From Acinetobacter sp. WCHAc010034 (GTDB lineage: Bacteria; Pseudomonadota; Gammaproteobacteria; Pseudomonadales; Moraxellaceae), in the NCBI RefSeq assembly GCF_001696615.3, contig NZ_CP032279.1:3566638-3630637 (forward strand): 64,000 nt of DNA, in the 5' to 3' direction. Positions 1 through 8,218 of this stretch are shown in pieces. Every line of letters begins with the position of its first letter. Positions within the stretch are counted from its first letter, which is position 1. The notes beneath the pieces were generated by a model. That model saw nothing but the letters and a program-made list of their open reading frames with translations. It did not search any database and was not told where the DNA came from. The position numbers were made by a program, and so were the translations under genes.

Positions 1-906
1 AACCCGTCGTTCCCGTACCGCTTGGCGCATATGGCCGCGGCTGCATTTCTGGTGTCCGCCTTGCTGGTTGCGGCGACAGCCGGCTGGCATTTGCTGAAAG
101 GGCGCCGTGACGCTTTGGTGAAAACTTCATTTTCTATGGCACTGTGGATGATTTTGGCCTTGGCGCCGCTGCAGGCATTGATTGGCGACAACCACGGTTT
201 AAATACCCTAAAGCATCAGCCTGCCAAACTGGCGGCCATTGAAGGCCACTGGGAAACCAATAAAGATGAAGGCATGCCTTTGTATTTATTCGGCATTCCA
301 GATATGGAAGCTGAAGAAACCAAATATGCCATCGGCATTCCGAATCTCGGCAGCCTGATCATGACGCACAGCATGGACGGCGAAGTCAAAGGCCTGAAAG
401 AGTTTGCGCCGGAAGACCGTCCAAATTCTCTGGTGGTGTTCTGGAGCTTCCGGATTATGGTGGGCATGGGCCTGCTGATGATTTTGCTGGCGGTCTCTGC
501 GCTGTTTTTGCGCAAAGGCGGCAAGCTGTATGAAAACAAATGGCTGCACCGCTTTGCCTTTGCCATGGGGCCTTCAGGCTTTATCGCCTTGCTTGCCGGC
601 TGGTTCACAACAGAAGTGGGCCGCCAGCCGTGGGTAGTTTATGGCGTTATGCGCACGGCCGATGGCCTGTCGCCGGTATCTGCCGAGCAGGTGGGCTTAA
701 CGTTAATCATTTTTGTTCTGGTGTACTGCGTTGTATTCGGCGTCGGCATTTACTACATGCTGAAACTGATGCACAAAGGCCCTGAATTCATTCATTCCGC
801 GCCGCACAGCGAGGCGGAAGTCATTCAGGCATCGAACCGCCCGTTAAGCAGCATTGATGAAGACCTTGATGCGCCAAGCGCTCAGCAGCAGGAGAATGGC
901 AAATGA
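1..906 (+). CDS. cydA: Cytochrome bd-type ubiquinol oxidase subunit I, C-terminal part (5' truncated by the window)
   Basis: The reading frame is open from base 1, so the gene starts outside the window; 301 residues are visible. The first visible residues (NPSFPYRLAHM) and the GRQPW block near codon 205 are typical of the CydA/CioA family, whose subunit I carries the quinol site and the haems of a cytoplasmic-membrane terminal oxidase that reduces oxygen to water. Several hydrophobic membrane segments follow. The stop codon overlaps the start of cydB by 4 bases (ATGA), which indicates translational coupling in one operon. The short subunit II downstream and the DUF2474 gene after it favour the CioAB-like (cyanide-insensitive) branch, but that branch assignment is inference because the quinol-binding loop lies partly outside the window. 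Confidence 0.95.
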   Translation, partial: NPSFPYRLAHMAAAAFLVSALLVAATAGWHLLKGRRDALVKTSFSMALWMILALAPLQALIGDNHGLNTLKHQPAKLAAIEGHWETNKDEGMPLYLFGIPDMEAEETKYAIGIPNLGSLIMTHSMDGEVKGLKEFAPEDRPNSLVVFWSFRIMVGMGLLMILLAVSALFLRKGGKLYENKWLHRFAFAMGPSGFIALLAGWFTTEVGRQPWVVYGVMRTADGLSPVSAEQVGLTLIIFVLVYCVVFGVGIYYMLKLMHKGPEFIHSAPHSEAEVIQASNRPLSSIDEDLDAPSAQQQENGK

Positions 907-1907
907 TTGATTTATCTTTAATCTGGATTGTAATTATTGCCATTGGCGTGCTGATTTATGTGGTGCTGGATGGCTTTGACTTAGGCATCGGCATTCTTTT
1001 TCCTTTCATTAAAGGCAAGGAAGAGCGCGATGTAATGATGAATACCGTTGCGCCGGTTTGGGACGGCAATGAAACCTGGATGGTGCTGGGCGGCGCATCG
1101 CTGTACGCGGCTTTTCCTCTGGTGTATTCAACCGTGCTGTCTGCGCTGTATTTTCCGATTATTTTAATGGTGGTTGCGCTGATTTTCCGCGGTGTAGCCT
1201 TTGAATTCCGCTTCAAGGCAAACAAGAGCCGGCACTGGTGGGACAAAGCCTTTATCGGCGGTTCCATTCTCGCCAGCTTTTTCCAAGGCATGATTTTAGG
1301 CGCCTATATTCAAGGCATTAAAACTGCCAATGGCGTATATGTAGGCGGCGGACTAGACTGGCTTAGCCCATTTACCATCTTTGTCGGCATTGGAGTTGTG
1401 GTGCTGTATGCGGCCTTAGGCTGCGGCTGGCTGATTTTCAAGACAGATCACGCGCTGCAAGACCGCATGTATCAGCTGATGCCGAAGATGATTATTGCCT
1501 TATTCATTATTTTCGGCTGTGTCAGTATTTATACGCCAATGGCGCATCCTGAAATCGCTACGCGCTGGTTCAGCCAGCCGCAGCTGATGTATTTCAGCCC
1601 GGTGCCGGTACTGGTGCTTCTATTTACCTATCTGGCTTTGCGCGCATGCAGGCAGCGCAAAGAGCTGAGCCCGTTTGTTTATACGCTGGCGCTGGTTTTC
1701 TTGGCCTATACCGGATTCATCATCAGCCTGTGGCCGTATGTCATTCCGCCATCGGTCACCATTTGGCAGGCGGCCGCGCCGCAAAGCAGCCAGCTGTTTG
1801 CGCTCATTGGCGCTTTGCTGCTGATCCCCGTTATTTTGATTTACACCGGCCTGTCTTATTGGGTATTCCGCGACAAAGTCCGGGTTGGCGATGACGGCTA
1901 CCATTAA
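903..1907 (+). CDS. cydB: Cytochrome bd-type ubiquinol oxidase subunit II
   Basis: A 334-residue, strongly hydrophobic protein with the CydB/CioB N-terminus (LDGFDLGIGILFPF) and the conserved WDGNETW block at about residues 53-59. Subunit II is the structural partner of CydA in the two-subunit quinol oxidase of the inner membrane. Its length matches the CioB-type subunit (about 335 residues) better than the longer enterobacterial CydB (about 379). It overlaps cydA by 4 bases and is followed after 19 bases by a 36-codon DUF2474 gene, so all three are probably one transcript. Family identity is certain from the sequence; the cyanide-insensitive property is inferred from family resemblance only. 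Confidence 0.96.
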   Translation: MIDLSLIWIVIIAIGVLIYVVLDGFDLGIGILFPFIKGKEERDVMMNTVAPVWDGNETWMVLGGASLYAAFPLVYSTVLSALYFPIILMVVALIFRGVAFEFRFKANKSRHWWDKAFIGGSILASFFQGMILGAYIQGIKTANGVYVGGGLDWLSPFTIFVGIGVVVLYAALGCGWLIFKTDHALQDRMYQLMPKMIIALFIIFGCVSIYTPMAHPEIATRWFSQPQLMYFSPVPVLVLLFTYLALRACRQRKELSPFVYTLALVFLAYTGFIISLWPYVIPPSVTIWQAAAPQSSQLFALIGALLLIPVILIYTGLSYWVFRDKVRVGDDGYH

Positions 1908-1926
1908 GCGAAAATGGAGAATGTGA

Positions 1927-2037
1927 ATGAAGCTTTCAAAAACACAGTGGTTTATTGCGCTGTATTTGGGCGGCTTTTTGGCGCTGGCAGTTGTTGCCGG
2001 CGCATTCAGGCTGCTGATTCAGCTGGCTTATCCTTAA
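1927..2037 (+). CDS. DUF2474-type small membrane protein of the cytochrome bd operon
   Basis: A 36-codon reading frame, easily missed by gene finders, begins with ATG at 1927 preceded by GGAGA (1916-1920) at a good distance. It encodes one transmembrane helix (about residues 9-32) after a short basic N-terminus containing a Trp (MKLSKTQWF). Size, single helix and position directly after cydB match the DUF2474 family, which accompanies CioAB-type oxidases much as CydX accompanies the E. coli enzyme. A role as an accessory or stabilising subunit is inferred by analogy with CydX. The product lacks recognisable catalytic residues. Confidence 0.8.
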   Translation: MKLSKTQWFIALYLGGFLALAVVAGAFRLLIQLAYP

Positions 2038-2061
2038 AATAAAGCGGGGATGAACTCAAAT

Positions 2062-2093
2062 AATGCCGGCCAGCCCGCAAGCTGGCTGGCATT
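2062..2093 (+). terminator. Hairpin after the cyd operon
   Basis: A 13-bp stem with one G-T pair (2062-2074 with 2081-2093) and a 6-base loop lies 25 bases after the DUF2474 gene. It lacks a clear T-run, so it may be a weak terminator or a 3'-end stabiliser. Confidence 0.5.
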
Positions 2094-2099
2094 ATGCTG

Positions 2100-2570
2100 A
2101 AAGTTTATGTGTTTTGATTGCTGAATGCTAAGCAAGATGTAGCAATCGGCTTTATGGCATATTCAGCAGGTTTTCAATAAAAATTAAGTAAATTCGAGTC
2201 CTTAGCAAATCATTTATGGCGCAATGCCGGTTCAAAAGCGGCGCGTTGCCTCAGCGCCTGCGCGCTTATCCTGCATTGGAAACAGCCCGCCTGCGGCAGC
2301 ATTCCTGAAAATTTCTATAGTCCAGATCAAAAAATGTCTCTGAAATGCATTGATGCAGCCGATTTTTTTGCAGAAGAAAAGATGCCTTTAGTTTATATTC
2401 GCTAAAGCGGCTTCCAAAGTGAATTTTCACATCCTAAGGCAACTGGCCGAATCCGGCAGAAAATTCAGATCCTGTATAAAGCGGCGCTAATGCGGGATTT
2501 TTTGTGTGATGAATTTTAGCGTTAAGCCCAAGCGCTAAAGCGCAGTTTAATTGATTGATAAGAGCATGCG
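2100..2570. other. Intergenic region with no recognised gene
   Basis: About 470 bases between the cyd operon and the EamA permease gene. I see no convincing reading frame, repeat or RNA gene. The promoter of the downstream gene should lie in the right part, but no clear -35/-10 pair stands out. Confidence 0.4.
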
Positions 2571-3428
2571 ATGGAATTGATTTTTGCGGCGGCGCTGTGC
2601 AGCGTTGCTGTTTCTGTACTGTTGAAAATCTGCAAAGAAAAAGGCTTCAGCCCGCTGCAGATGATTGCGTGGAATTACGCGGCGGCCAGCATCTTATGCT
2701 ATTTCTGGTTTAAGCCGGATCTGCAGCATATTTCGGCGCAGCATACGCCGTGGTGGCTTATTTTCGCCTTAGGCGCGCTGTTGCCGTCTATCTTTTTATG
2801 CCTGGTCAAGTCGCTGCAGACGGCAGGCATTTTAAAAACTGAAATTGCGCAGCGCTTATCTGTGGTGCTGTCATTGACTGCCGCCTATTTTATTTTTCAG
2901 GAACAGTTTAATCAGCTGAAAATCATCGGCATTGTGCTGGGCATGGGCAGCGTGCTGTGCATTCTGCTATCTAACTGTTCAGCGCAGGGCACCGCGGCCA
3001 AGCCGCAGGCTGGGCTGTATCTGGCCAGCGTTTGGATTGGCTATGCCTTGGTTGATATTTTGCTGAAATATACCACCGGGCTGGGGCTGCAGTTTTCGGT
3101 GGCGCTGAATCTGATGTTCATCTGCGCATTTGCGCTGTCTTTGGCTTATATCGCCATAAAAGAGCAAACCCTTGGCGCAGGCCGCAATATCATTGCCGGG
3201 CTGGGCCTCGGGGTATTGAATTTCGCCAATATTGCGCTGTATGTCAAAGCGCATATGCTGCTGAAAGATACGCCGGCTATTGTATTCGCCGGCATGAATA
3301 TCTTAGTGGTGCTGTTTGGCGTGCTGGGCGGATTGGTTATTTTTAAGGAGAAGCTGAAAGCAGCCTCTGCTGCCGGTCTGGCCTTAGGCTTGCTTAGCGT
3401 GATGTGCCTGGCTTATGCCATGCAATAG
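2571..3428 (+). CDS. EamA/DMT-family permease
   Basis: A 285-residue protein with about ten hydrophobic segments, arranged as two similar halves of five, as in EamA (drug/metabolite transporter) proteins. The first half carries the EamA-like stretch with a helix ending in QRLSVVLSLTAAYFIFQE (about residues 93-110), followed by the second-half equivalent around residues 237-260. EamA proteins are inner-membrane exporters or importers of small metabolites; the substrate cannot be told from sequence. It stands alone, with a hairpin terminator after it, and faces a convergent small gene. The start ATG follows AAGAG. Confidence 0.85.
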   Translation: MELIFAAALCSVAVSVLLKICKEKGFSPLQMIAWNYAAASILCYFWFKPDLQHISAQHTPWWLIFALGALLPSIFLCLVKSLQTAGILKTEIAQRLSVVLSLTAAYFIFQEQFNQLKIIGIVLGMGSVLCILLSNCSAQGTAAKPQAGLYLASVWIGYALVDILLKYTTGLGLQFSVALNLMFICAFALSLAYIAIKEQTLGAGRNIIAGLGLGVLNFANIALYVKAHMLLKDTPAIVFAGMNILVVLFGVLGGLVIFKEKLKAASAAGLALGLLSVMCLAYAMQ

Positions 3429-3475
3429 GCCAAAACAGCCGGAAGAATGGATTTTCAAGCGCTGAATATTAAAAA

Positions 3476-3508
3476 GGCAGCTTAAATATTTGAGCTATTT
3501 AAGCTGCC
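3476..3508. terminator. Bidirectional terminator between EamA gene and convergent small gene
   Basis: A 12-bp perfect stem (3476-3487 with 3497-3508) and 9-base loop lies between two convergent genes, with A-rich sequence on its left side that gives a T-run on the minus strand. Confidence 0.7.
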
Positions 3509-3534
3509 TGTGCAGGATGGTGTTTTTAAGAAAA

Positions 3535-3759
3535 TTAGCGGGAAAAGCGCTGCAGCGTATCTTGCAGATAGCTTTTTGCGACCTCTACAGGATATTTAAA
3601 CAGGTCATAAGCTTCGATGGTGCCCTGCAATTGCCCTAAGTTTTGGCAATGCGGGCAAGCCGGATAATTTAAAAAAGCATCGGCATTGTACTTGTGCATA
3701 TACACTGTTTTGCAGGCAGTGCATTCAAATTTCATAGGTAATTTAGGCGCAGCAGGCAT
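3535..3759 (-). CDS. Small zinc-ribbon protein of unknown function
   Basis: A 74-residue product with two Cys pairs (CTAC near residues 13-16 and CPHC near 35-38), the spacing of a zinc ribbon. The rest is hydrophilic and has no signal peptide or membrane segment, so it is probably cytosolic. A start at the internal Met 9 (3735) would give 66 residues and still contain the whole ribbon; neither start has a strong ribosome site. It is a single gene convergent with the EamA gene. No specific function can be given. Confidence 0.7.
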   Translation of the reverse strand: MPAAPKLPMKFECTACKTVYMHKYNADAFLNYPACPHCQNLGQLQGTIEAYDLFKYPVEVAKSYLQDTLQRFSR

Positions 3760-3830
3760 GGCGGTAGACCAATGATGTTTTGCACAAAATATACGCGATT
3801 AATGTTTAAAAAATAAGTCCTGAAATGACA

Positions 3831-3855
3831 AAAAAGGGGAATATTTTCCCCTTTT
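3831..3855 (-). terminator. Terminator of the nitroreductase gene
   Basis: A 10-bp stem of AAAAGGGGAA with its complement and a 4-base loop lies just downstream of the leftward nitroreductase gene; read on the minus strand the stem ends in a T-run. A run of ten T on the plus strand (3861-3870) lies between it and the gene. Confidence 0.75.
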
Positions 3856-3874
3856 ATCGATTTTTTTTTTAAGA

Positions 3875-4528
3875 TTAGAGCTTGGTGAAAACTTCTTCTT
3901 TGACTAAGCGCGATTTTGGCAGCTTGGCATTGAAGTCGCTTTCGCTGCGGTAGCCTAAAGTGAGAAGCACGGAAGGAATCAGCCCTTTTTCCGTTAAGCC
4001 CAGCTCTTCAGCAATAATGCCTTCATCAAAGCCGCCAATCGGCGTAGCGTCAACACCTTCAATGCCGGCCGCCAGCAGAACTTGGCCCAGCGCAATAAAG
4101 GTCTGATTTTCCGCCCAGCGCTGAATGTCGCCTTTTTCATTGCGGTAATAATCAACATAGCCGCTGCGGCTGTCTTTCTGGCCCTGTTTGGCTTGAGCAT
4201 CTTTAAAGCGGCCGCTGGCTTCATCACGCTTGAGCAGGTTTTCAAGATGCTGCTCATTAATATCCGCTTTGGTGCAGAGCAAAATTGTATGTGAAGAATC
4301 TAGGACTTTAGGGGCATTGTAGGCATATTTGCCAACCAGCGCTTTGGCAATGCGCTCTTTGGCCGCTGCATGGTCTGCAATAAAGAAATGCCACGGCTGA
4401 ATATTGATGGAAGAGGGTGTAAGGCGCAGAATTTCAAGCAAACGTTCAAACTGTTCCTGAGGAATCTTCTTGTCAGGGTCATACGCTTTCGTGGTGTAGC
4501 GGGTTTTAGAAACGTTTAGCAAATCCAT
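3875..4528 (-). CDS. nfsB: Oxygen-insensitive NAD(P)H nitroreductase, NfsB family
   Basis: The 217-residue protein has exactly the length of E. coli NfsB and aligns from end to end by eye: an N-terminal R-x-T-T-K-A-Y block for FMN phosphate binding (residues 10-16), the PSSINIQPWHF motif at about residues 38-48, and the C-terminal LPKSRL block. Members are homodimeric cytosolic FMN enzymes that reduce nitroaromatics, quinones or dihydropteridines with NAD(P)H. The ATG follows GGAGG (4537-4541) at 8 bases. It is a single gene with its own terminator. The physiological substrate is not evident. Confidence 0.9.
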   Translation of the reverse strand: MDLLNVSKTRYTTKAYDPDKKIPQEQFERLLEILRLTPSSINIQPWHFFIADHAAAKERIAKALVGKYAYNAPKVLDSSHTILLCTKADINEQHLENLLKRDEASGRFKDAQAKQGQKDSRSGYVDYYRNEKGDIQRWAENQTFIALGQVLLAAGIEGVDATPIGGFDEGIIAEELGLTEKGLIPSVLLTLGYRSESDFNAKLPKSRLVKEEVFTKL

Positions 4529-4769
4529 GAATGCAGCCTCCGCGGTTAATTTAGGCCTATTTTACCCGATTCAGCGCAGGAATGGATGAGAATAATTTTC
4601 ATCTTACTTAGCATGATGAATGCGGTCACAGGGCGGAGTGCTGTGCAAACCTTAACTAAAATTAAGCATTGATAGCTGAATTGAATGATGCAAGATGAAA
4701 TCAATATTGGCGCTTTTTGCTGAAAGGCGTTTAATCGGGGGCAATATTCATCCTGCACGGAGCAAGCAT

Positions 4770-5567
4770 ATGACCGATTACCGCAATCACTTTAAACGCA
4801 GATTGAAAACCCGGCAGCAGATTGGCTTATGGGTTGGCCTTGCAGATGCCTACGGCACTGAAATTGCGGCCAATGCCGGCTATGACTGGCTACTTATTGA
4901 CGGCGAGCATGCGCCCAGCGACCTCAGAACCACATTATCGCAGCTGCAAAGCATTGCGGCTTATCCATCGCAGGCGGTGGTGCGCCCGCCGATTGGCAGC
5001 GTGCAGCTGATTAAGCAGCTATTGGATATTGGCGCGCAGACGCTGCTGATTCCGATGGTGGAAACAGTCGAACAGGCGGAGCTGATGGTAAAAGCGGTGC
5101 GCTATCCGCCTGAGGGCATCCGCGGGGTGGGCGCTGCGCTGGCCCGCGCAACGCGCTGGAACAGCATTCCAGACTATTATGCATCGGCGCATGAAAATAT
5201 CTGCCTGCTGATTCAGATTGAGTCGGTTGAAGGCTTGAAAAATTTAGATGAAATTCTGCTGGTGGATGGCATTGACGGCGTATTCATTGGCGCTGTGGAT
5301 TTGTCTGCAACCATGGGCTATGAAGGCAATCCTAATCATCCAGAAGTGCAGAAAGCGGTGATCAATGCTATTCAGCGCATTCGCGCAGCCGGCAAGGCGG
5401 CGGGAATTCTGTCAACTCAGCATGAAGCTGCGCAAATGTATTTGGAGCTGGGCACGGAGTTTGTTGCGGTGGGCGTGGACACCAGTGTGCTGATGAACTC
5501 GCTGCGTGAGCTGCTGGCGAAGTATAAAAGCGACGCGGAAGCTGCGCCTAAAACAGCAGGCTACTGA
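4770..5567 (+). CDS. HpcH/HpaI family class II aldolase
   Basis: From the ATG at 4770, which follows ACGGAG at about 7 bases, the product has 265 residues; an upstream in-frame ATG at 4695 would add 25 residues with no family similarity, so the later start is chosen. It carries the HpaI motifs in order: DGEHAP (catalytic His about residue 47), VVRPP (substrate-binding Arg), [11 protein letters not shown] (metal-binding Glu) and [10 protein letters not shown] (metal-binding Asp). These enzymes cleave 4-hydroxy-2-oxo acids to pyruvate or a related keto acid and an aldehyde. No aromatic or sugar-acid catabolic genes are adjacent, so the natural substrate is unknown. HpaI and GarL are the nearest named relatives. 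Confidence 0.88.
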   Translation: MTDYRNHFKRRLKTRQQIGLWVGLADAYGTEIAANAGYDWLLIDGEHAPSDLRTTLSQLQSIAAYPSQAVVRPPIGSVQLIKQLLDIGAQTLLIPMVETVEQAELMVKAVRYPPEGIRGVGAALARATRWNSIPDYYASAHENICLLIQIESVEGLKNLDEILLVDGIDGVFIGAVDLSATMGYEGNPNHPEVQKAVINAIQRIRAAGKAAGILSTQHEAAQMYLELGTEFVAVGVDTSVLMNSLRELLAKYKSDAEAAPKTAGY

Positions 5568-5936
5568 TTGAAATAGCGCGTTCAGCATTATTCCGCATTG
5601 CGGGTCAATTCACTGCGCTGCGGAATGATGCCTTAGCCTGAATCTTTAAATCAGCGCCGCTTTTTAAATCATTGCTTTCCCGCTAAATTGAGAAAATCAA
5701 AAGAAAATTCAACTTCCTGTCATATTTTTCCTATATGAGTTGCAGTAGTCTCTCCGCCGTTATTGGCAGCTGACGATTGCTGCGCTTTTAGCAGCGGCTG
5801 AGCCGAAATTTTCTAAAACCGCCGGTTTAAACCCCGAGTTATTGAATTTTAAGTGATTAGATTTATAGTGATGAACAGGGAATATTCAAATGATAAAAAA
5901 ATCTTATATTAAGCATTGCGATTGGCGGTGAATCTG
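5568..5936. other. Intergenic region with an imperfect hairpin
   Basis: An imperfect 12-bp hairpin with a 21-base loop (5586-5630, arms around TTCCGCA and TGCGGAA) may end the aldolase transcript, though no T-run follows. Beyond it I see an AT-rich leader for the MgtC-like gene and no reading frame. No recognisable magnesium riboswitch was found. Confidence 0.4.
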
Positions 5937-6650
5937 ATGAAGTTTATGGAAAATCTGCACAGTGACAATTTCTTTGACAGTTTTTTAAGCCTGACGGCTG
6001 CCTTTATACTGGGGAGCTTAATCGGCTTTGAGCGCCAGTACCGGCAGCGCACGGCTGGGCTGCGGACCAATGTTCTGGTTGCTTTAGGCGCCGCAATTTT
6101 TGTGGATATTGCAATTACCTTGAACGGCGCCGATGGCGCAGTCCGTGTGATTGCCTATGTGGTGTCAGGCATCGGCTTTTTAGGCGCCGGCGTGATTATG
6201 CGGGAAGAAGGCAATATACAAGGGCTGAATACGGCTGCCACTTTGTGGTGCTCCGCTGCGGTTGGAGCCGCCGCCGGCGCTGATTTAATTATTGAAGCAT
6301 TCCTTGCCGCAGGATTTATTTTAGCTGCCAACACGCTGCTTCGGCCCATTGGCCATGCAATTGACCGCTGGCCCTTAGATGATGATGCGGAAGTCCTCAA
6401 TGTGATTTATATCATCTGCGGCCGGCAGTTCAGCAAAGAAGTCATGGATAAGCTGCATGAATTGCTGGCTTTATACAACTATCCGCCGCAGGATGTAGAT
6501 GTCGAGCCTTTTGGCGAAGAAGATGTGGAAATTGCAGCAGCCTTAATAGCAACCTCAATTGATTCCATCCATACCAAGGAAATCATTCAGCTGCTGAATG
6601 ATATGCCCGAAGTCAGGCATGCCTATTGGGATAAAAACAGCATGGCCTGA
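5937..6650 (+). CDS. MgtC/SapB family membrane protein
   Basis: 237 residues from the ATG at 5937; an in-frame TTG at 5916 is possible, but the purine-rich GGCGGTG fits the ATG. The N-terminal ~140 residues hold four to five hydrophobic helices with the MgtC hallmarks GSLIGFERQYRQRTAGLRT and GIGFLGAGVIM; the C-terminal ~90 residues are soluble and ACT-like. MgtC proteins lie in the inner membrane and are linked to growth in low magnesium and to control of F1Fo ATP synthase in some pathogens; which of these applies here is not shown by the sequence. No magnesium transporter gene is adjacent. Confidence 0.87.
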   Translation: MKFMENLHSDNFFDSFLSLTAAFILGSLIGFERQYRQRTAGLRTNVLVALGAAIFVDIAITLNGADGAVRVIAYVVSGIGFLGAGVIMREEGNIQGLNTAATLWCSAAVGAAAGADLIIEAFLAAGFILAANTLLRPIGHAIDRWPLDDDAEVLNVIYIICGRQFSKEVMDKLHELLALYNYPPQDVDVEPFGEEDVEIAAALIATSIDSIHTKEIIQLLNDMPEVRHAYWDKNSMA

Positions 6651-6667
6651 TGCGCTTGCAGCTCAGG

Positions 6668-7387
6668 CTAGTAGCGCCAGGTTTTTAAGGCGCATCCGGA
6701 CACTGAAGCATTTTCTGAGATTTCTAAAATCTGCGCTTCATGCTCGCGCCAGTCGCCAAGGACAATTCTCGGTTTGCCGCTTACGTCATGAATTTGCGGG
6801 CGGTGCGTATGGCCATGAATCAGCGCATCTGCGTCCTGCAGGGCTGTTTCAACGGCCTGCTGATTGACATCCATAACGTCATAGCTTTTGAGCTGATTGG
6901 CTTCACGGCTTTTTTTGCGGAAGCCGCTGGCAAGCTTCTGGCGGAAGCTGAGAGGGGTTTTCTTTAGCAGGCCCAAAAGCAGCGGATTGCGGATCACTTT
7001 ACGGAATTTTTGATAGGAAACATCATCGGTGCAGAGCAGGTCGCCGTGTTCAAGGCGGATCTTTAAGTTGGCAATGCTTAAGGTTTCAATATCGCTTAGC
7101 AATACGCCATTGAATTTTTGTAAGAATTTTTGACCAAGGGCAAAGTCGCGGTTGCCCGATAAAAAGTAAACCTGGCTGCCGGCATCTGTAAACTGCTTTA
7201 ATGCGCTGATCACTTCATCCAGCCAAGGGGCGGAGTAGTCATCGCCAATCCAGGCATTGAACCAGTCACCTAAAATATACAGCTGGGTATTTTGGTCTTG
7301 ATAATGGCGCAATAAATCTAAAAACCCCCGGACGAGCCGAGGGTGATCTGGTGACAAATGTAAATCAGCGATAAACAGATAGGTCAC
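6668..7387 (-). CDS. lpxH: UDP-2,3-diacylglucosamine diphosphatase
   Basis: The 239-residue protein is a calcineurin-like phosphoesterase with all LpxH metal-site motifs: DLHL (Asp 8, His 10), GDWFNAWIGDD (Asp 41), GNRDF (Asn 79), LEHGD near residue 114 and GHTHRP near residue 195. LpxH hydrolyses UDP-2,3-diacylglucosamine to lipid X and UMP, the fourth step of lipid A synthesis, at the cytoplasmic face of the inner membrane. The start is GTG, preceded by AGGAAA. The gene follows ppiB on the same strand after 87 bases occupied by a palindromic repeat, so the two may be co-transcribed or separated by it. Confidence 0.94.
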   Translation of the reverse strand: MTYLFIADLHLSPDHPRLVRGFLDLLRHYQDQNTQLYILGDWFNAWIGDDYSAPWLDEVISALKQFTDAGSQVYFLSGNRDFALGQKFLQKFNGVLLSDIETLSIANLKIRLEHGDLLCTDDVSYQKFRKVIRNPLLLGLLKKTPLSFRQKLASGFRKKSREANQLKSYDVMDVNQQAVETALQDADALIHGHTHRPQIHDVSGKPRIVLGDWREHEAQILEISENASVSGCALKTWRY

Positions 7388-7405
7388 GTATTTTTCCTAT
7401 TTGGT

Positions 7406-7475
7406 AATCCCTCCCGGCCTTCCTTTAAAAAAGGAAGGAAAGTCCCTCTTTTATAAAGAGGGATTTAGGGAGATT
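7406..7475. repeat. Palindromic intergenic repeat (short form) between ppiB and lpxH
   Basis: The outer arms (AATCCCTCCC at the left, GGGAGATT at the right) enclose two tight hairpins, 7418-7438 and 7443-7463, each with 8-9 bp stems of CCTTCCTTT/AAAGGAAGG and TCCCTCTTT/AAAGAGGGA. It abuts the ppiB stop codon. The same plan with related arms occurs at 55610-55716. It may act as a terminator or as a REP-like 3'-end element. Confidence 0.75.
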
Positions 7476-7984
7476 TACTCAGAAATGATTTTAGCAGATT
7501 CAATCACAACGTTTTCTAGCGGAACGTCAGCGTGGTAGCCGCGGTTGCCGGTACGGACGCCTTTAATTTCGTTTACAACGTCTAGGCCTTCAGTAACTTT
7601 GCCGAATACAGCGTAGCCCCAGCCTTGCGCGGTTTTGCCAGAGTGGTTCAGGAATGCGTTGTTGCCAACGTTAATGAAGAACTGAGCAGATGCAGAATGC
7701 GGTGCTTGAGTACGCGCCATTGCAATGGTACCTAAATCATTTTTTAAGCCGTTGTCTGCTTCATTTTCAATCGCATCACGCGTTGCTTTTTCTTTGAAGT
7801 TTTCATCCATGCCGCCGCCTTGGATCATGAAGCCATCAATCACGCGGTGGAAAATTACGCCGTCATAGAAACCGTCACGTACGTATTCTAAGAAGTTGGC
7901 AACAGTAACTGGCGCTTTTTCACTGTTAAGTTCAAGAACAATACGACCTTTATTGGTGTTTAATTCGACTTGAGGAAAACTCAT
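7475..7984 (-). CDS. ppiB: Cyclophilin-type peptidyl-prolyl cis-trans isomerase
   Basis: A 169-residue single-domain cyclophilin without signal peptide, hence cytosolic PpiB type. The catalytic block [14 protein letters not shown] (about residues 45-58) with its Arg and Phe is present, as are the downstream [18 protein letters not shown] and AVFGKV segments. It catalyses proline isomerisation during protein folding. The ATG follows AGGAG (7993-7997) at 8 bases. The downstream neighbour lpxH is on the same strand; glnS upstream is divergent. Confidence 0.95.
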   Translation of the reverse strand: MSFPQVELNTNKGRIVLELNSEKAPVTVANFLEYVRDGFYDGVIFHRVIDGFMIQGGGMDENFKEKATRDAIENEADNGLKNDLGTIAMARTQAPHSASAQFFINVGNNAFLNHSGKTAQGWGYAVFGKVTEGLDVVNEIKGVRTGNRGYHADVPLENVVIESAKIISE

Positions 7985-8218
7985 TGTGTAATCTCCTAAA
8001 CATGGACAGCAAAGCCATGGGTTTTTTGGTTGTGAGAAGCATAAGCAAACTGTAAACTACAAGGCAAGCAAAAACGTTATTTTCTTTGTTAAAAAGGTCA
8101 AATAGCGTTTAAAGGGCTGTTAATTATTCATAATCCAACAGCGTTCTAAGCTAAAATTAAGCCGCTTAGACAAGCCCGATTTATCCTGAATTTTTTGCAT
8201 AAAAGTGATTTTAGAACT

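Noticed and set aside
4546..4758. 70-codon leftward frame overlapping the aldolase 5' region
   Set aside because: Covers the promoter region of the aldolase gene and shows no coding features.
5568..5936. Magnesium-sensing leader before the MgtC-like gene
   Set aside because: No M-box-like core or leader peptide with proline codons could be recognised.
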